Part shown: piece after piece, positions 25,474 to 37,564 of the stretch
Layout of the letters: every line of letters begins with the position of its first letter
Numbering within the stretch: position 1 is the first letter of the stretch
Assembly (NCBI GenBank): GCA_032622095.1
Contig: CP136064.1
Span: forward strand, 146,023,797-146,087,796
DNA length: 64,000 nucleotides
From: Siphonodentalium dalli
Lineage: Eukaryota; Mollusca; Scaphopoda; Gadilida; Siphonodentaliidae
Reading direction: 5' to 3'
Made by a program: the position numbers and the translations under genes
The notes under the pieces: generated by a model
Database searches by the model: none
What the model was told of the DNA's origin: nothing
What the model saw: the letters and a program-made list of their open reading frames with translations, nothing else

Positions 25474-26345
25474 TACTAGGTGTGGTCGTGGTACGCAAAA
25501 AAAAAAAAGGGGTTGACTCAGAAGAAATTGGTAAAGAAGCGATCTCGGTGTTCAACGCGGGAGAATCTCTGCTACAACATATCCAAAATCCGCTAAAATC
25601 CGCTTTGGGCAAAATCCAGGATCCAAGATGGCGTCCAACATGGCCGCCTTTAGTCAAAAGAGATTCTGACTGAGATTAATTCAACATAATGAGAACAAAT
25701 GTTGCCATATTTATACAAATATAAACATTTTTGCGAAGGTAAAGTATTATGTCACATAACTATAGAAAAAATGGAACCCCTCGCCCCAGATGGCTGCCAA
25801 AATGGCGGCCTAAACTCGAAAATTTGAAGTTTTTGCTTAATATCTTAAAGATTAATTCCTGTTGTTTGATAATGGTTCAGACTGGTGACATTGATTAGTC
25901 ATATTCATGTTAATTCAGCATTGGAGCAATGAAAGATACCATAAATGGGGTCCCAGACTCATCTACACCCTCAAAAATTTGATTTTACAGAACGCGGTAT
26001 AAAATTCCACAAAAATCGCCATTGGGATTCCAGTCATATATCAACAAGAAATGGACAGAACTGTACAATGTAAGTTGGGAATACCATTATCTATAAATAC
26101 TCCAATTCAATGAAACCCAAATTGGCACTTTGTCTTAAAATGGCTGCCAAAATGGCGGTCAAATTATGGAAAATGGCAGATATTTAGAATGGTCGTCAGA
26201 GGGTTAGACCCAGAAGGAATTGGTAAAGAAGCGGTTTTGTTGTCATTCGATGCGGGAGAATCTCGTTTATAACATATCCAAAATCCGCTAAAATCCGCTT
26301 TGGGGAAAATACAGAATTCAAGATGGCGTCCAACATGGTCGCCAA
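25474..26345 (+). repeat. MULE left inverted end plus internal direct duplicate
   Basis: Outer copy 25474-26175. A partial repeat of its first part (from GGGTTAGACCCAGAAG-type sequence to ATGGCGTCCAACATGG) restarts at about 26186 and runs to about 26345. Confidence 0.7.
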
Positions 26346-27127
26346 TAATAATTAAAATGGCAAATATGTAGTTATTCACGAAAACGCCAATTCGGCCCCA
26401 ATACACATCATTGATTGAAATCAATGTTTTTTGTGGGTATGAGTAACCAATCACGATTCAAAATGCTAAGATGGCAACCAAAATGGCCACCGAAAATTGT
26501 CGAAATTAAGTTCTGCTCAGAGGAAAGCCAAAACAACACTTCGGTTGTGAGCTAGCGATTACAGACCTATTAAACATGTTGCCAATAATCTACTACCACA
26601 ATCAGTGAGCCCGTAATGTTTCAACTAAGCAGTATCTACTGCAGGATCCAACACGATGTCCACTTATTACGAGGGACTATCTGGAAATTAATTAAAAAGA
26701 AATTAAATTGCCTCGCATCTGGATTATTTGAAAACACAGTGTCAATATTTCTACTTATAACGACAGTCCGGAAGCATCAGGCTATAATGGGTTTTCCAGT
26801 GTTGGCGAAAGTGAAAAGGACAGGAGGGAAAAGCGAATAATCTGGGGTTTACTTGATTGGGCTTATTCTCACTTATCCGGCAGGGATGTGTGAATGCATC
26901 TGAGCCGGCAGGTTATTGTCTGTTTTTACAATGCGTGACTAGTGATCACATCGCGGCAAGCAGTGTTTGTTTAAGCAAAATGTAGCCCAAACTTACCGGC
27001 AATGACTGTATATCACGATATGAACTCTTGTCACTGAAAACAACTCAAGTGAGTGATTTCCAGATTTCATCATGTTCTCACGCTAACATATAAATCACAG
27101 AGGTTCACAAAGACAGATCATATCAAA

Positions 27128-28084
27128 ATGGCAAACGCTCAAGTACACATCTATTTCATTCCTAATGCTCGCGGTGGTAAATATCTCATCTTTAACAATT
27201 ATAAGTTCTGTGTTAAGTCTCGAAGAAACGACAGTGTACATTGGCGATGCTGTTCGAAGAAGAAAGCGTCACTCTACATATCCCGGGCGAAACTCCACCC
27301 AAAACTCCCACGAGAACGAAATGCCATTCAGTTACCAGAACGGTATACAAAGACGACAATGGACAGAGAATTTCTACTCATCGACGATGGTACGACTGAC
27401 AGACTACTCATCTTCAGCACCGACGAGAATCTGCAGCACTTGTCGAACGCCCAGATGTTCTTCTGCGATGGAACATTCGACAAATGCCCGAAGACATTCC
27501 AACAGCTATATTCCATACATGCGTTTATCGACGGCCAGATGCACCCCCTCGTCTACGGCCTACTACCAGACAAGAAGCAATCGACCTATGAGAGATTTTT
27601 TCGACTCCTCAGCCAGGCAATATATAAGTATGCAACAACAACGGCCAAACTTCCGCACGAAGGTGAAACGAAGAAGCTGATTCGAAGGGCAACTGCTTTA
27701 CCATTCCTGCCGGTAGGTGATATCAGCGACGCCTGGTTCGAAGTACTTGAAGAGGCACCAGCAGGTAACGACATCGAGAAATTCACGGACTATGTCACAT
27801 CGTACTGGGTGGAAGGCGACCACGGTAGACAGACATGGAATCACTTCGACAATGACGGTCCAAGAACAACAAACCATGTCGAAGGCTGGCATAAGAAACT
27901 GCAAAATTATCTGCCGGGGGGGGGGGGCAAGCCGAACATGTTCAACTTCATTGATTTCATTAAAAAAGAACAGGCGTATCATGAGTCGACAATACTACAA
28001 GTGAGCAATGGTGGTCGCGTCAGACCACAGCAGAGAAAATACAGGAGCGTCAACAACAGCCTTCGTCATTACAAGAGTCTATAG
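27128..28084 (+). pseudogene. FLYWCH zinc finger + MULE transposase, internally deleted
   Basis: Would bind the element's ends and cut DNA. The start at 27128 (MANAQVHIYF) is chosen because the FLYWCH-type region follows directly; an upstream in-frame ATG at 27053 is less likely. A degenerate FLYWCH finger spans residues about 14-55 (KYLIFNNYKF...HWRCCSKKK). The MULE domain follows with FFCDGTFDKCPKTFQQLYSI (first catalytic Asp), the IDGQMHPLVYGLLPDK segment and, near the end, NHVEGWHKKL, the family's C-terminal Glu-His motif. After the STYERFFRLLSQAIY helix the protein jumps to a region normally found about 80-100 residues later, so the second catalytic Asp and the Cys/His part are missing. 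The frame is open, but the product should be inactive. A run of ten G at 27917-27926 encodes GGGG. Confidence 0.75.
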
Positions 28085-30574
28085 AGAAGGGCAGTTGGGG
28101 GTGTTAGATTATTTAGATTCATGTGGAAAATTTTCTGGCTTTTGATGTGTTATATTGTATTGTATGTGATGATTATTATGTTGTATAAATGTATTATATT
28201 AATCGTTAAGTGCAACTGTTGTTCAAATGGTCCCCAAATGGAATACCGGTAAATCAGCCCAAATGTTGCTTAAATAAAAAAACTGTAAAACAGTTAAAAA
28301 CCTAAGTAACTGCAGATACAGACTATAAGCGGCAACTCTTTCATGTTGAGGATTATCACACCTACCTCCGATACAATACCTGCCGGACAAGTGAGAACAT
28401 CTCCTTGATTGGTGGGCAAGTTGGTTATCGGAGCTGGGGAGTTTCAAAATTATTTTCTTCAATATCAAGAGGAAAAATGAAAATTCCCACGTACATTGTA
28501 TACCCTTCACACTCCATGTGACTATTCCGTGTCATGCGATTGTGGGTATTTACATGTGGATAGAAACATTCTAGTAAATATATAGACGCACCGATATCTT
28601 CTACACATTTAGTGAATTTCATCAATGATATGTAGACACAATGTGCGCCACGGCTGGATCTGACCCATAGGCGTAAAGGTATCAACCATTTAGCTTCATG
28701 GACTGGTATTTCAAGGTTGTCATTGGATAGAAATGCCACATGAACATGGTGATTAACAACATGTTTGTCTAAGAAATGTGAACAATGAACATGTTATTTT
28801 CCGTATGCTAGACAATCAAACTGCCGCATAAGGCGTTCATCCATGCTCATCAGAGCACGAAATATGTGCAAATTAATGACACGAAAACTATTTCATGCGG
28901 ACGACGTACTCTAGACCTACATCCAACGTGATTTCCTATTAACTTTTATTGTTTGTACGGACGGTTTCGATGTTTGAAAATCCCGCCTGTCCACATAATT
29001 ACGGAGTCGATGTGTAAACAATGTATGGGGATAGTTTCTTCAGACATATATGTATTTGGCACACGTATTTTCTAGAACATAAGAGATCACCATTTACCGG
29101 AGAGTTGATATCTGGGAAGAGATCAGAGTAAAACTACTTTTCTTACATGTCGAAATGGGGAATCCATGGGCTACATTTAGTTCCAGTTTGAAACTTGAAA
29201 ATGATGGCCGAGCCCGAATAGTTAATTTTCGTCGCATCAGTGCTATAATGTAACCCACATTTTCACTTTCCGAGAAAATGAAGGTTGAAGTTTTTAGACA
29301 ACATTTCTCCTAATGTTGACAAAGCATGACGTATTGTTGTATTTATCCCAATGAAAACTGACATTAGCTGTTCATTGAACCACATATTGTTTTCTGTTTA
29401 CTCCCTCGTTTTCTTTTAAAAAGCAATAGCTTGTTTGGAGACATGACATTTTGCTTATGCCAGGGACGATTCGTTTCCGTGCTATAACGAAGTTGTGCTA
29501 ATAAATGCAGATTAAGCTAAATATGGTGGCAATCGCATGTGTCTATGAACTAAAAAGTGCATATTCTACACTATGAAAATTCACCCATGTGCATCATCAT
29601 ACAGAAATGTGTGGAACAATCACAAAATTTAAATCACCAAATGATCACGTGACTAACATGGAGATACTACCATATGGCACACATTTTAGAATTCACAAAC
29701 ACAAAACAGAAGTCACGTGGACAACCTGAAGCGTCCGATTGGCTGCTGTGGGACATACGACTTCATAGCACGAATAATTCTAAAGATCGCTGGAGATATG
29801 ACATTTGCTTCACTGGTTTGTGCAAATATTTGTCATCCAATGCAAATACAGTTTGGTCCATCGGATTGGATTTCTCACGATTCGAATGGTATCAAATACT
29901 CTTTCCCGCCATAATGGAGTTACGACATTATAGCACTGATACGTCGAGATTTTGTCAACCCGCGGGAAGCCACCAAACGATTGAAAATAAATAGTTTTGA
30001 TTCATATGAGCCACATACATGTATATTAGCCAACTATCAACTGCATCCACCACTCACAACTTCGATTATATGATAAGCTGGGCAGAGTCTACTATTTTCG
30101 TTTTGGAAGCCATATTAGATAAAATTTATTGTTTCTTTTGGTCTATTTGAGATGGAATGTTCACAAATAAACGCTCAATTATTTTGTAGACAAGATCTGC
30201 TCATCCCTAAATATCAAATGTGACCAGAACCCCAAAGTAGATTTTGATTAAATGTTATACCGCATTCGTTATAACTTATTAGTGAAGGACCGGAGTAAAC
30301 TATGATCTAATCGATTAGACATGTCATTGCTGGAATGATCAGTTGACACGATCATTGAAAGAATATACCCATTGTTTCCCAGTTCAGAGAGCAACAAGTG
30401 ATAAACAGAAGTGATAGAAAATAGTATTTTTCACATCGGGTGGCCATTTTGGCAGCCATTTTTGGTACTGATTATTAAGTTTTTACATATAGTTAGCATA
30501 ATGGCACCATAAAGAGGTATACATTCGTATTTATTTAGTCAATATTATTCATCAACCACTAATTATAATGGATT

Positions 30575-31275
30575 GAATGAGACTGTGATCAATATCCGCC
30601 ATTTTCCATATTTTGACCGCCATTTTGGCAGCCATTTTGAGACAAAGCTCCAATTATGGTTTCATTTAATTGGAGTATAAGATATTGGTATGCCCAACTT
30701 ACATTGTACTGTTCTTTCCATTTCTTGTTGATATATGACTAATCACAATGGCGATTTTTGTGGAATTTTATACCGTGTTCTGTAAAATCCAATTTTTGAG
30801 GGTGTAGAAGAGGCTGGGACCCCATTTATGGTATCTTTCATTGCTCCAATGCTGAATTAACATGAATAAGCCTAATCAAAGTGTCCAGTCTGTTCCATTA
30901 TCAAACAACAGGAATTGATCTTTAAGATATTAAGCAAAAACTTCAAATGTTCGATTTTAGGCAGCCATTTTGGCGGCCATCTTGGACGAGGGGTTCCATT
31001 TTTGCCATAAACAGGTGACACAATATTGTACCTTTGCAAAAATGTATACATTTGTATACATATGACAACATTTGTTCTCACTATAATCGAATTAATCTCA
31101 GTCAGAGTATCTTTTGACTAACGGCAGCCATGTTGGACGCCATCTTGGATCCTGAATTTTGCCCAAAGCGGATTTTGGATATGTTATACACGAGATTCTC
31201 CCGCGTCGAATGACACCAAAACCGCTTATTTACCAATTTCTTCTGGGTCTAACCCGACGAAGACCACACTAGTAG
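30575..31275 (-). repeat. MULE right inverted end
   Basis: Reverse complement of the left end at roughly 85-90 percent by eye, with small indels. It ends near ACCACACTAGTAGC. Confidence 0.7.
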
Positions 31276-31289
31276 CTTTTCACGAAAAA

Positions 31290-33080
31290 GATAATGGTCG
31301 GGGTTAGAATTTTCTAAAGTGACGCCGTTGTTGTCAGGGGCAGAAAAGGGGGAGGGGCAGAATTTTTTTTTGTCGCCGATTGCCACCAAACTTATATATA
31401 ATCATCCCCATAATATGAGGAATATAATGGCGTGGTTTAAATATGGCAAAAGTCTCGCCGTTCGCGTCAGGGGTGTCCGGAAGTAGGGCAGATTTTTTTT
31501 TCTGTCGCCGATTGCCACGAAACTTACATATAATCATCCCCATGATATGAAGAATCCAACGGTGTGGTTTAAATATGTCAAAAGTGGATGAACGGACGGA
31601 GAGAGGGGCCCCAAAATTGATAAAACTAATTTTAGCGCCCATTTCCACCAAATTGATATATATTCTTCTTCATGATACAAGGAATCTAATTGTGCGATTT
31701 AACAACGCCAAATTGTTGTTTTTGTATGAGAGATTGGGAGGGGTGGGCACTAAATTTGATAATAAGTCGCCAATTGCCACCACTTATACAAAATCATCCC
31801 CAAGGTATGAGGAGTCTAATGGTGTGGCTTTTATCTGTCAAATGTGGCCTCATTCGAGTCAGGGTTGCATTGAAAGGGACAGGGGCACCAAAATTGATGC
31901 ACATTTTGTTTGCGCCAATTTCCACCAAATTGATACACGTTCTTACCCATGATACGAGGAATCTAATCGTGATTTAAAGACCCCATAGTGGTTCTGTTTG
32001 GGTGAGAGATGGCAAGGGGATGGATTGGCACCAAATGTGATAAAAAAATTGTTTAGTCGCCGATTATCACCAACTTATAAACAATCATCTGCATGACATC
32101 AGGAGTGTAATCGTGTGGTTTAAGGATGTCACAAGTGGGGCCATTCGAGTTATTGGTGTATAGATGTGAGAGGGACCCAACAAATGATATCAATATGTTT
32201 AGCGCCGTGGTGTTTAGATGAGAGAAGGGGAGGGAGGGATTGGCACCAAATTTGATAAAAAAAATTGTATATAAATTGTGTATAGAGATGAGAGTGACAC
32301 AAAAAATTATATCTATATGTTTAGTGCCGATTTCCACCAGATTGATACATATTCTTCTCCGTGATACGAGGAATCTTACCATGTGGTTTAGATACACCAA
32401 ATTGGTGCCCTATGGGTGAGAGATATGGGGACCTTAAATTTGATACGAATTTGTATACTCGCCAATGTTCACCAATTTCATATATATGCATCTCTAATCT
32501 CTAATGAGTCTTAGTGTGTGCAGCTTGACTCCGAAATAGGGACGGGAGGGTCACCAAAACTGATACAAAATATTTTTAGTACCAATTACAATCAAATCCA
32601 GACACGTTCTTCTCAAATGATACAAGAAATAAAATCGTGCTATCTGTCTGTCTTTTTGTCTGGCTGTGTGCGTTCTATATACAACTTCACGCCGTACAAT
32701 CGAGATGGCACCAAGGCGTTCTAAGAGGGGTAACTTTTTACAAGGAAGATAATGGTGCGGGTTAAAATTTTCTAAAATGACGCTGTTGATGGGAGGGGAA
32801 ATTAAAAAAATATGGCGAAATAGTTTTGTCGCTGATTTCCACCAAACGAATACATAATCACCTTCGCAATATGGCGTTGTTCGAGTCAGCGTTTCATCAA
32901 CAATTGATTTAATAAACCGAAATTCCACCAAATTCATACACGTTTTCTCTAATGATATACCATGAATTAAATCACGTTTGGTGTCGTTTGTGTCACGGAT
33001 GGCGAGCGGATATACACTATCATTGATAAGATTGCTATTAGCCGATACCCACATATAAGTTATATACCGCCACGAGGACA
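31290..33080. repeat. Degenerate ~110-170 bp tandem array
   Basis: About ten diverged units built on GTCGCCGATTGCCACCAAAC, ATAATCATCCCCATGATATG and AGGAATCTAATGGTGTGGTT. The short ORFs across it are shadows of the repeat. It abuts the MULE right end. Confidence 0.8.
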
Positions 33081-36038
33081 TCTCCATATCATTTTAAGTA
33101 GTTGGGCGTTCACATTTCACAATCCCGACATATGGTGACCCACATAAGTCACTTGAACAACTATATCTTTTTTGTCAGGAGATATGGAGGCCTGTTCAAA
33201 AATAGTGGTCACAGTGTGCAGTCAAATATAGTTTCTTCTGACATACAAGAAAATGCAGTTAGTATCACAAGACTTTTCAGGATCCTACCAATACTGACGT
33301 CTGACAGGGGTTTTAGAACAGACTCATCGACTCACATAAACAACTCAAAATCTCGCTCTGTGCCTGGCACATGCAGCTGATATATGGGCGCAGCAACATT
33401 TCGTTTAATCTAAGAATATTAAGCCAATATATAGCACCATGAACAGAGGACCACCTGGAAATTTCTTTGAAAAATCTCTATCTTCATGGAGATATCATAG
33501 CCAGGTGTCCTCGAGATCTTAGACCAACCCACTAGATTGATTGATACGTCTCAATATGTAAAACCCAATGATCATCTTTTATCGAACTAATGTATTTATG
33601 ATGTTCACGTATCATATTATAACGTCTAATGTATACGAAGTTGTAAATAAATAAATCGCGATAAACAGAATGACAATTGACAAGGTGAGCCACTACTTAT
33701 ATTCCATGACTGTAATAGTCATGTTTTGTGATGCTATTTGAATATACAATTTATGAGAAAACGTATAACACTTTAAGCAAGAGCATTCTTTATTCCCAAC
33801 AAATATCCACAGCATACATTAACCTGGGCAACGCCGGGTAACCCTGCTAGTATAATATATATTATATATATAAGCGGATTTAGGTTGAAATAATGGAGCC
33901 TTTTTCAAAAAGTGAAAACAAAATGAACGACTTTTCTGAAACAGGTTGATTTGGACCCGTTTTTGACTCTGGATTCCCCAAAAGTCGACTCCGTTTCGTG
34001 TGTAGCATAACGGGAAATTTATTAATCAGTATTTGAATAAGACGTGATGAAAGGTACACTGAGCCGCGCCTTTGATACGGCTAGTTTGTTGAATGAGATG
34101 TGAGCATGTACAACATTCATTCATAGTTCGTGTATTACGTTTTGAATAGACAATTGTTTGTTAACAGTTGGTTAACAGGGTTAGGTTTGAGACGGGATAG
34201 TCACAACATGAACACAGATTCATTGTACATAATATCTATATCGCATTATCGAATCTATCGAATTGGGTGGGAATAAACAGTGTATATGATATACGCCACA
34301 AGTTCTGACCGTTTCGGAGGAGATCTGTCTACAAGCAGTTAATCCCAAAAATATGAATTTCGAGGGGCCATCACTCTGGTATTTTTCAAGGGATTTTCAA
34401 AATTCGTTCGCCTACACGAACGCCTTGATCCATGGAATCGATTTAACGAGTTTGGTGTGAATCAACAGCAATAATGTTTTGGGTAAAATTTCGCATACAT
34501 GGTAGTAAAAATGGTTGAAATCATCGCAAAAAACAAATTGCGAAAATTTCGCCCCACCCTAACCAACAAATGTAAGTCCGACCCTGTCCAAAATAGTTTT
34601 GTGTAGTATATTAACAACGGCCAGCACTACCATAAAAACTAAATCCAGCTATCTTTCTTGCTATGTGAGAACAGGCGATCAGAAATATTTCGAGGTTGAC
34701 ATATATATGGGAGATAACTCTGGAGAGGAAAGACGGACAAAGTTTTTGATGTGCTTACGATTCAGTGGATATCAAGATGTATCTATTGACCAAATTTCAG
34801 TGCTGTACTCCTTATATTTTCGGAGTTCTGAAAACACCAATTTTTGACATAAAGGGAGATAACTCTGAAGGTCAAGTGAGGACATGATTCTCAATATGCC
34901 TAAGCACTAGAGTTTGTATACATATATATACATACAAAGTTTTAGCTTTCTAACTCTTGTATTGACTGAGCTATGCTCATTATAAAATTGCTAAGAAGAA
35001 TAAAGAATAATAATAATAGAGAAAAATAAAAATCACAAAAACAATATACTTCCATGTAAAACATGGAAGTATAATTAAAAGCAACATGCTAAAATAATAA
35101 AAAAAAGAAGAAAAAAAAAGGCGAGATTGATGAATTTGGAAATTTTGTGAAATAAATTTGTAAACATTTGGTAAAAGGCCTTCCATTTGTGTATCCATTT
35201 TGTAAAGTGCGTATAGACAATCCTGAATACAAAACAGAAAACTTTTCCCAGATATGTTCAGTATTTTTCGGGTTATTTGCCTAAAAAATTTGGAGTTTAT
35301 CTAATTCCACAGCCGCAATTTCTCAAAATTAGCTAAAATTCATTTTGTGTGGTCTTTTGGAAACTAAAGAAAAATGAAGGGATCTCTTGTTGTTTTATTA
35401 ATGTCGTCTCTAGATTGTGCACAAACAAAATTCATTTGCTTATGCATCTATGATTGAGAAGACAAAAATAAAAATATATATTCTTCCATGGCTGTGATCG
35501 AGAACCGGCGTGATGAAATAGGATATTTGAGGTCATACAACTCAATAAATATAAATCCATATTCCCTTAATTTCTCATAACAACTTAAGTATACATTGTT
35601 AAACACACTGTGAAGGAATTTCCAAAAACATTCCGTAGAAAATAAACTTATGGTCCAATGAATCCTCAGTATTAACTTTAAAAAAAAAATGCGATTTCGG
35701 GGGGCTTTTGTCATTTTAAAAGGTTTTTGTGCATAAATAGTAAAATCAATATTCGCGTTGAAATAATAATAGCTTTACGTTGGATATGTCAATGAATGTC
35801 ACTGGGTTTCACTCGAGTTTCTGGAAACTGACTCCAAATTTGAATATCTGAAAAAATGGGGTAGGGGAAACCATACTGACAAAATCTCAGAAAACATGGA
35901 AATTGTTACATACAACATTACTACGAACATTCTTTCATACAGAGTTTACTGCTTCCTGATCTGATGTTCATATTCAGAGCTACAATCCTTTGTGTTGCAA
36001 CTCGATGGCGAATTATTATTTCGGGATTGTACTATATG
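33081..36038. other. No gene recognised (left flank of the Polinton)
   Basis: Short ORFs without family signatures. It contains the Helitron-like end at 33.85 kb. A 50 bp segment at 35817-35868 reappears inverted at 57825-57865, just outside the other end of the Polinton. Confidence 0.5.
33821..33850 (+). mobile_element. Helitron-like 3' terminus
   Basis: ACCTGGGCAACGCCGGGT can form a 6 bp stem with one G-T pair, followed after 8 bp by CTAG (33847-33850) and a T. Helitron 3' ends carry a short hairpin followed by CTRR and insert before T, and this GC-rich hairpin word is widespread in invertebrate elements. The 5' end was not found, so the extent upstream (possibly including the array) is unknown. 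Confidence 0.5.
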
Positions 36039-36565
36039 AGTAGTATTGGCGGGCACTCTGGCCCACCCCCTCGCTCGATGGCACTCTGGCCCATGGGCCA
36101 GAGTTCCCGCCCCCAGCGGACATGCGCAGTGGGATATGGGGGCGGGCACTCTGGCCCATGGGCCAGAGTGCCCGCCCCCAGGTTTTTTCTGGGGACGGGC
36201 ACTCTGGTCCATGGGCCAGAGTGCCCGCCCCCAGGGCCAGAGTGTCATCGAGCGAGGGGGGTGGGACCAGAGTGACCCGCCCAGGGTCGGTCCAGAGGTT
36301 ATGTTATATTCCAAAGAGTAAGGTGAGCGCTTCGAAGTGGTTTTTTGACAGAAAAGAGCACAATTTACCAATGTATCGATTTTTTCTCGGATTCTAATGC
36401 CAGTGTGGTAAGCGAAGGGCGCTCCCCTTCGATGTACACATTGAACTTAGAATAATACCTAGATAAAATAGATGTGTTGGTAAATTATGCTACTTTACCA
36501 GTGCATATTTTAACAAAAGCGAAAGTCTTCGAATAAATTCGAAGACGATAGCGTTGTAAAATGCA
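36039..36565 (+). repeat. Polinton left terminal inverted repeat
   Basis: The inner 240 bp (about 36320-36565) match the reverse complement of the right end with only about four to six differences. The outer part is GC-rich and holds three copies of the palindromic word CTGGCCCATGGGCCAG within GGGCGGGCACT...AGTGCCCGCCC hairpins. It is about 100 bp longer than the right end because of extra hairpin units. Several ORFs across it are low-complexity shadows. Confidence 0.92.
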
Positions 36566-36670
36566 CTTGCAGAAGTTACCTTTCAGTGAAATATGTTATA
36601 AGATAATGGTAAAATGGTACAGATAAAATTTTCCCGAGTCAAATCGGTGTTTTATTCATAGAAATATGAT

Positions 36671-36768
36671 GTTTTTGACAAAAAAGAAACACATCTGATT
36701 TGACGTTCGGAGAAATTTGGTGAAATACGCATGACGTCGTCAACGAGGCCCGCGCGTCCCATATACTT
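36671..36768 (+). promoter_or_regulatory. Cassette promoter module, copy A
   Basis: Conserved order: GAAACACA, TTGACGTTCGG, GAAATTTGGTGAAATACGC, ATGACGTCGTCA, CCGCGCGT, then a CATATA TATA-like box. The same module lies before each of the other three cassette genes. TGACGTCGTC and TGACGTTC resemble CRE/ATF-type sites. Confidence 0.75.
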
Positions 36769-36831
36769 GATCCTCGAAAAATGTTAACGTCATTAGATGC
36801 GTAAATTGTAACGTTAGCGTTATTTTGAAAC

Positions 36832-37277
36832 ATGGATCCAGTAACGGAATTTCTCAAGACTATTGATGTACAGTACGACCATGTTCCTGCAACAACGCAA
36901 ATGTCGACTCCACTGTATGCAGGAAATGTGACGCCACGTGTGGAACAGCAACAGGTACCAATGGTGTATCCGCGAACGGATCAACAACCAGTGTATACAC
37001 GGTGAAAACACAACAAATGACTCAACCTGTTATATACCAAGTTATCAACAGTTCACAATGGGAAGAACAGACAAAATTGTTACGGAATATTTGGCAGGAA
37101 ATGAAGGATTTACGAAAGCAATTAACACAAAAACCGACTGAATGTACAATCAACTTGAAACCTCACACGATTGACATACCAATTGAGGTACATGGTTTCC
37201 AGAAAGAACCTACGAAGCGAGCAACATTTGGATCACTCTGGAAAGATTTAACAGTGATGAAGAAACAAAAGAAATGA
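36832..37277 (+). pseudogene. Polinton cassette gene 1, unknown protein, frameshifted
   Basis: Not recognised. The first ATG after promoter module A opens a frame rich in Gln, Pro, Val and Thr that stops at 37003-37005. An overlapping frame one base back continues from there to 37277 with a helical, charged stretch (SSQWEEQTKLLRNIWQEMKD) and a basic C terminus (VMKKQKK). The simplest reading is one protein of about 148 residues broken by a single-base change near 37000. The stop is followed at once by the remaining half of a histone-type stem-loop. Confidence 0.5.
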
Positions 37278-37289
37278 TTTTTCAGGGCC
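37278..37289 (+). terminator. Half-deleted histone-type 3' stem-loop (copy 1)
   Basis: TTTTTCAGGGCC keeps the loop and right arm of the element seen intact in the other three cassettes. The left arm GGCCC is gone. The downstream partner word TATACGCTCTG is still present at 37307-37317, with the usual 15-nt spacing to the start of its block at 37304. Confidence 0.65.
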
Positions 37290-37535
37290 ACTTAAAATTC
37301 ACGAAATATACGCTCTGTATTATGCTATATGATGAGCGTATTATAGATATGAAGGGTGGTAGTGGGTTTTTTTTTATTGTTAGGAAAGTATTCTTTGATA
37401 AATTATGTGAACATTCTCTCCAAGTTCATGATGAATGAATTTGGTTTTGAAGAAATTATATGAACATTATCTCCAGGAAGAATGAACAAATTGTACAGTA
37501 GCAATTTCAGAGCGTATCTTTTTAAAAATTTGTGA

Positions 37536-37551
37536 GGCCCTGAAAAGGGCC
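37536..37551 (-). terminator. Histone-type mRNA 3' stem-loop (copy 2)
   Basis: Minus strand reads AAAAC-GGCCCTTTTCAGGGCC. The 16 nt fit GGYYYUHHUHARRRCC at every position. The downstream word AAAGATACGCTCTGAAATTG follows after 15 nt (37521-37502 on the minus strand). Confidence 0.8.
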
Positions 37552-37564
37552 GTTTTGGATGGTT

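Larger units (their letters stand above)
25474..31275 (+). mobile_element. Mutator-like DNA transposon (MULE) with long inverted ends
   Basis: Left end about 25474-26175 and right end about 30575-31275 are inverted copies. Both carry the AAAATGGCNGCC-type words, the block around TCCAAAATCCGCTTTGGGCA and the block around GGTATCTTTCATTGCTCCAA. A second, direct copy of the outer left end lies at about 26186-26345. A FLYWCH/MULE transposase ORF lies inside. Between 28085 and 30420 I see no recognisable gene, only overlapping minus-strand ORFs at 28223-28739 of unknown nature. No target duplication could be fixed because the outermost bases are diverged. Confidence 0.75.

Noticed and set aside
29674-29994. 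106-codon ORF inside the MULE
   Set aside because: No recognisable domain, no conservation evidence, and similar-length random ORFs are frequent.
35946-36397. Long overlapping ORFs across the Polinton left end
   Set aside because: They translate GC-rich palindromic terminal repeat sequence (repeated GHSGPWARVPAP-type runs) in several frames on both strands; no gene.
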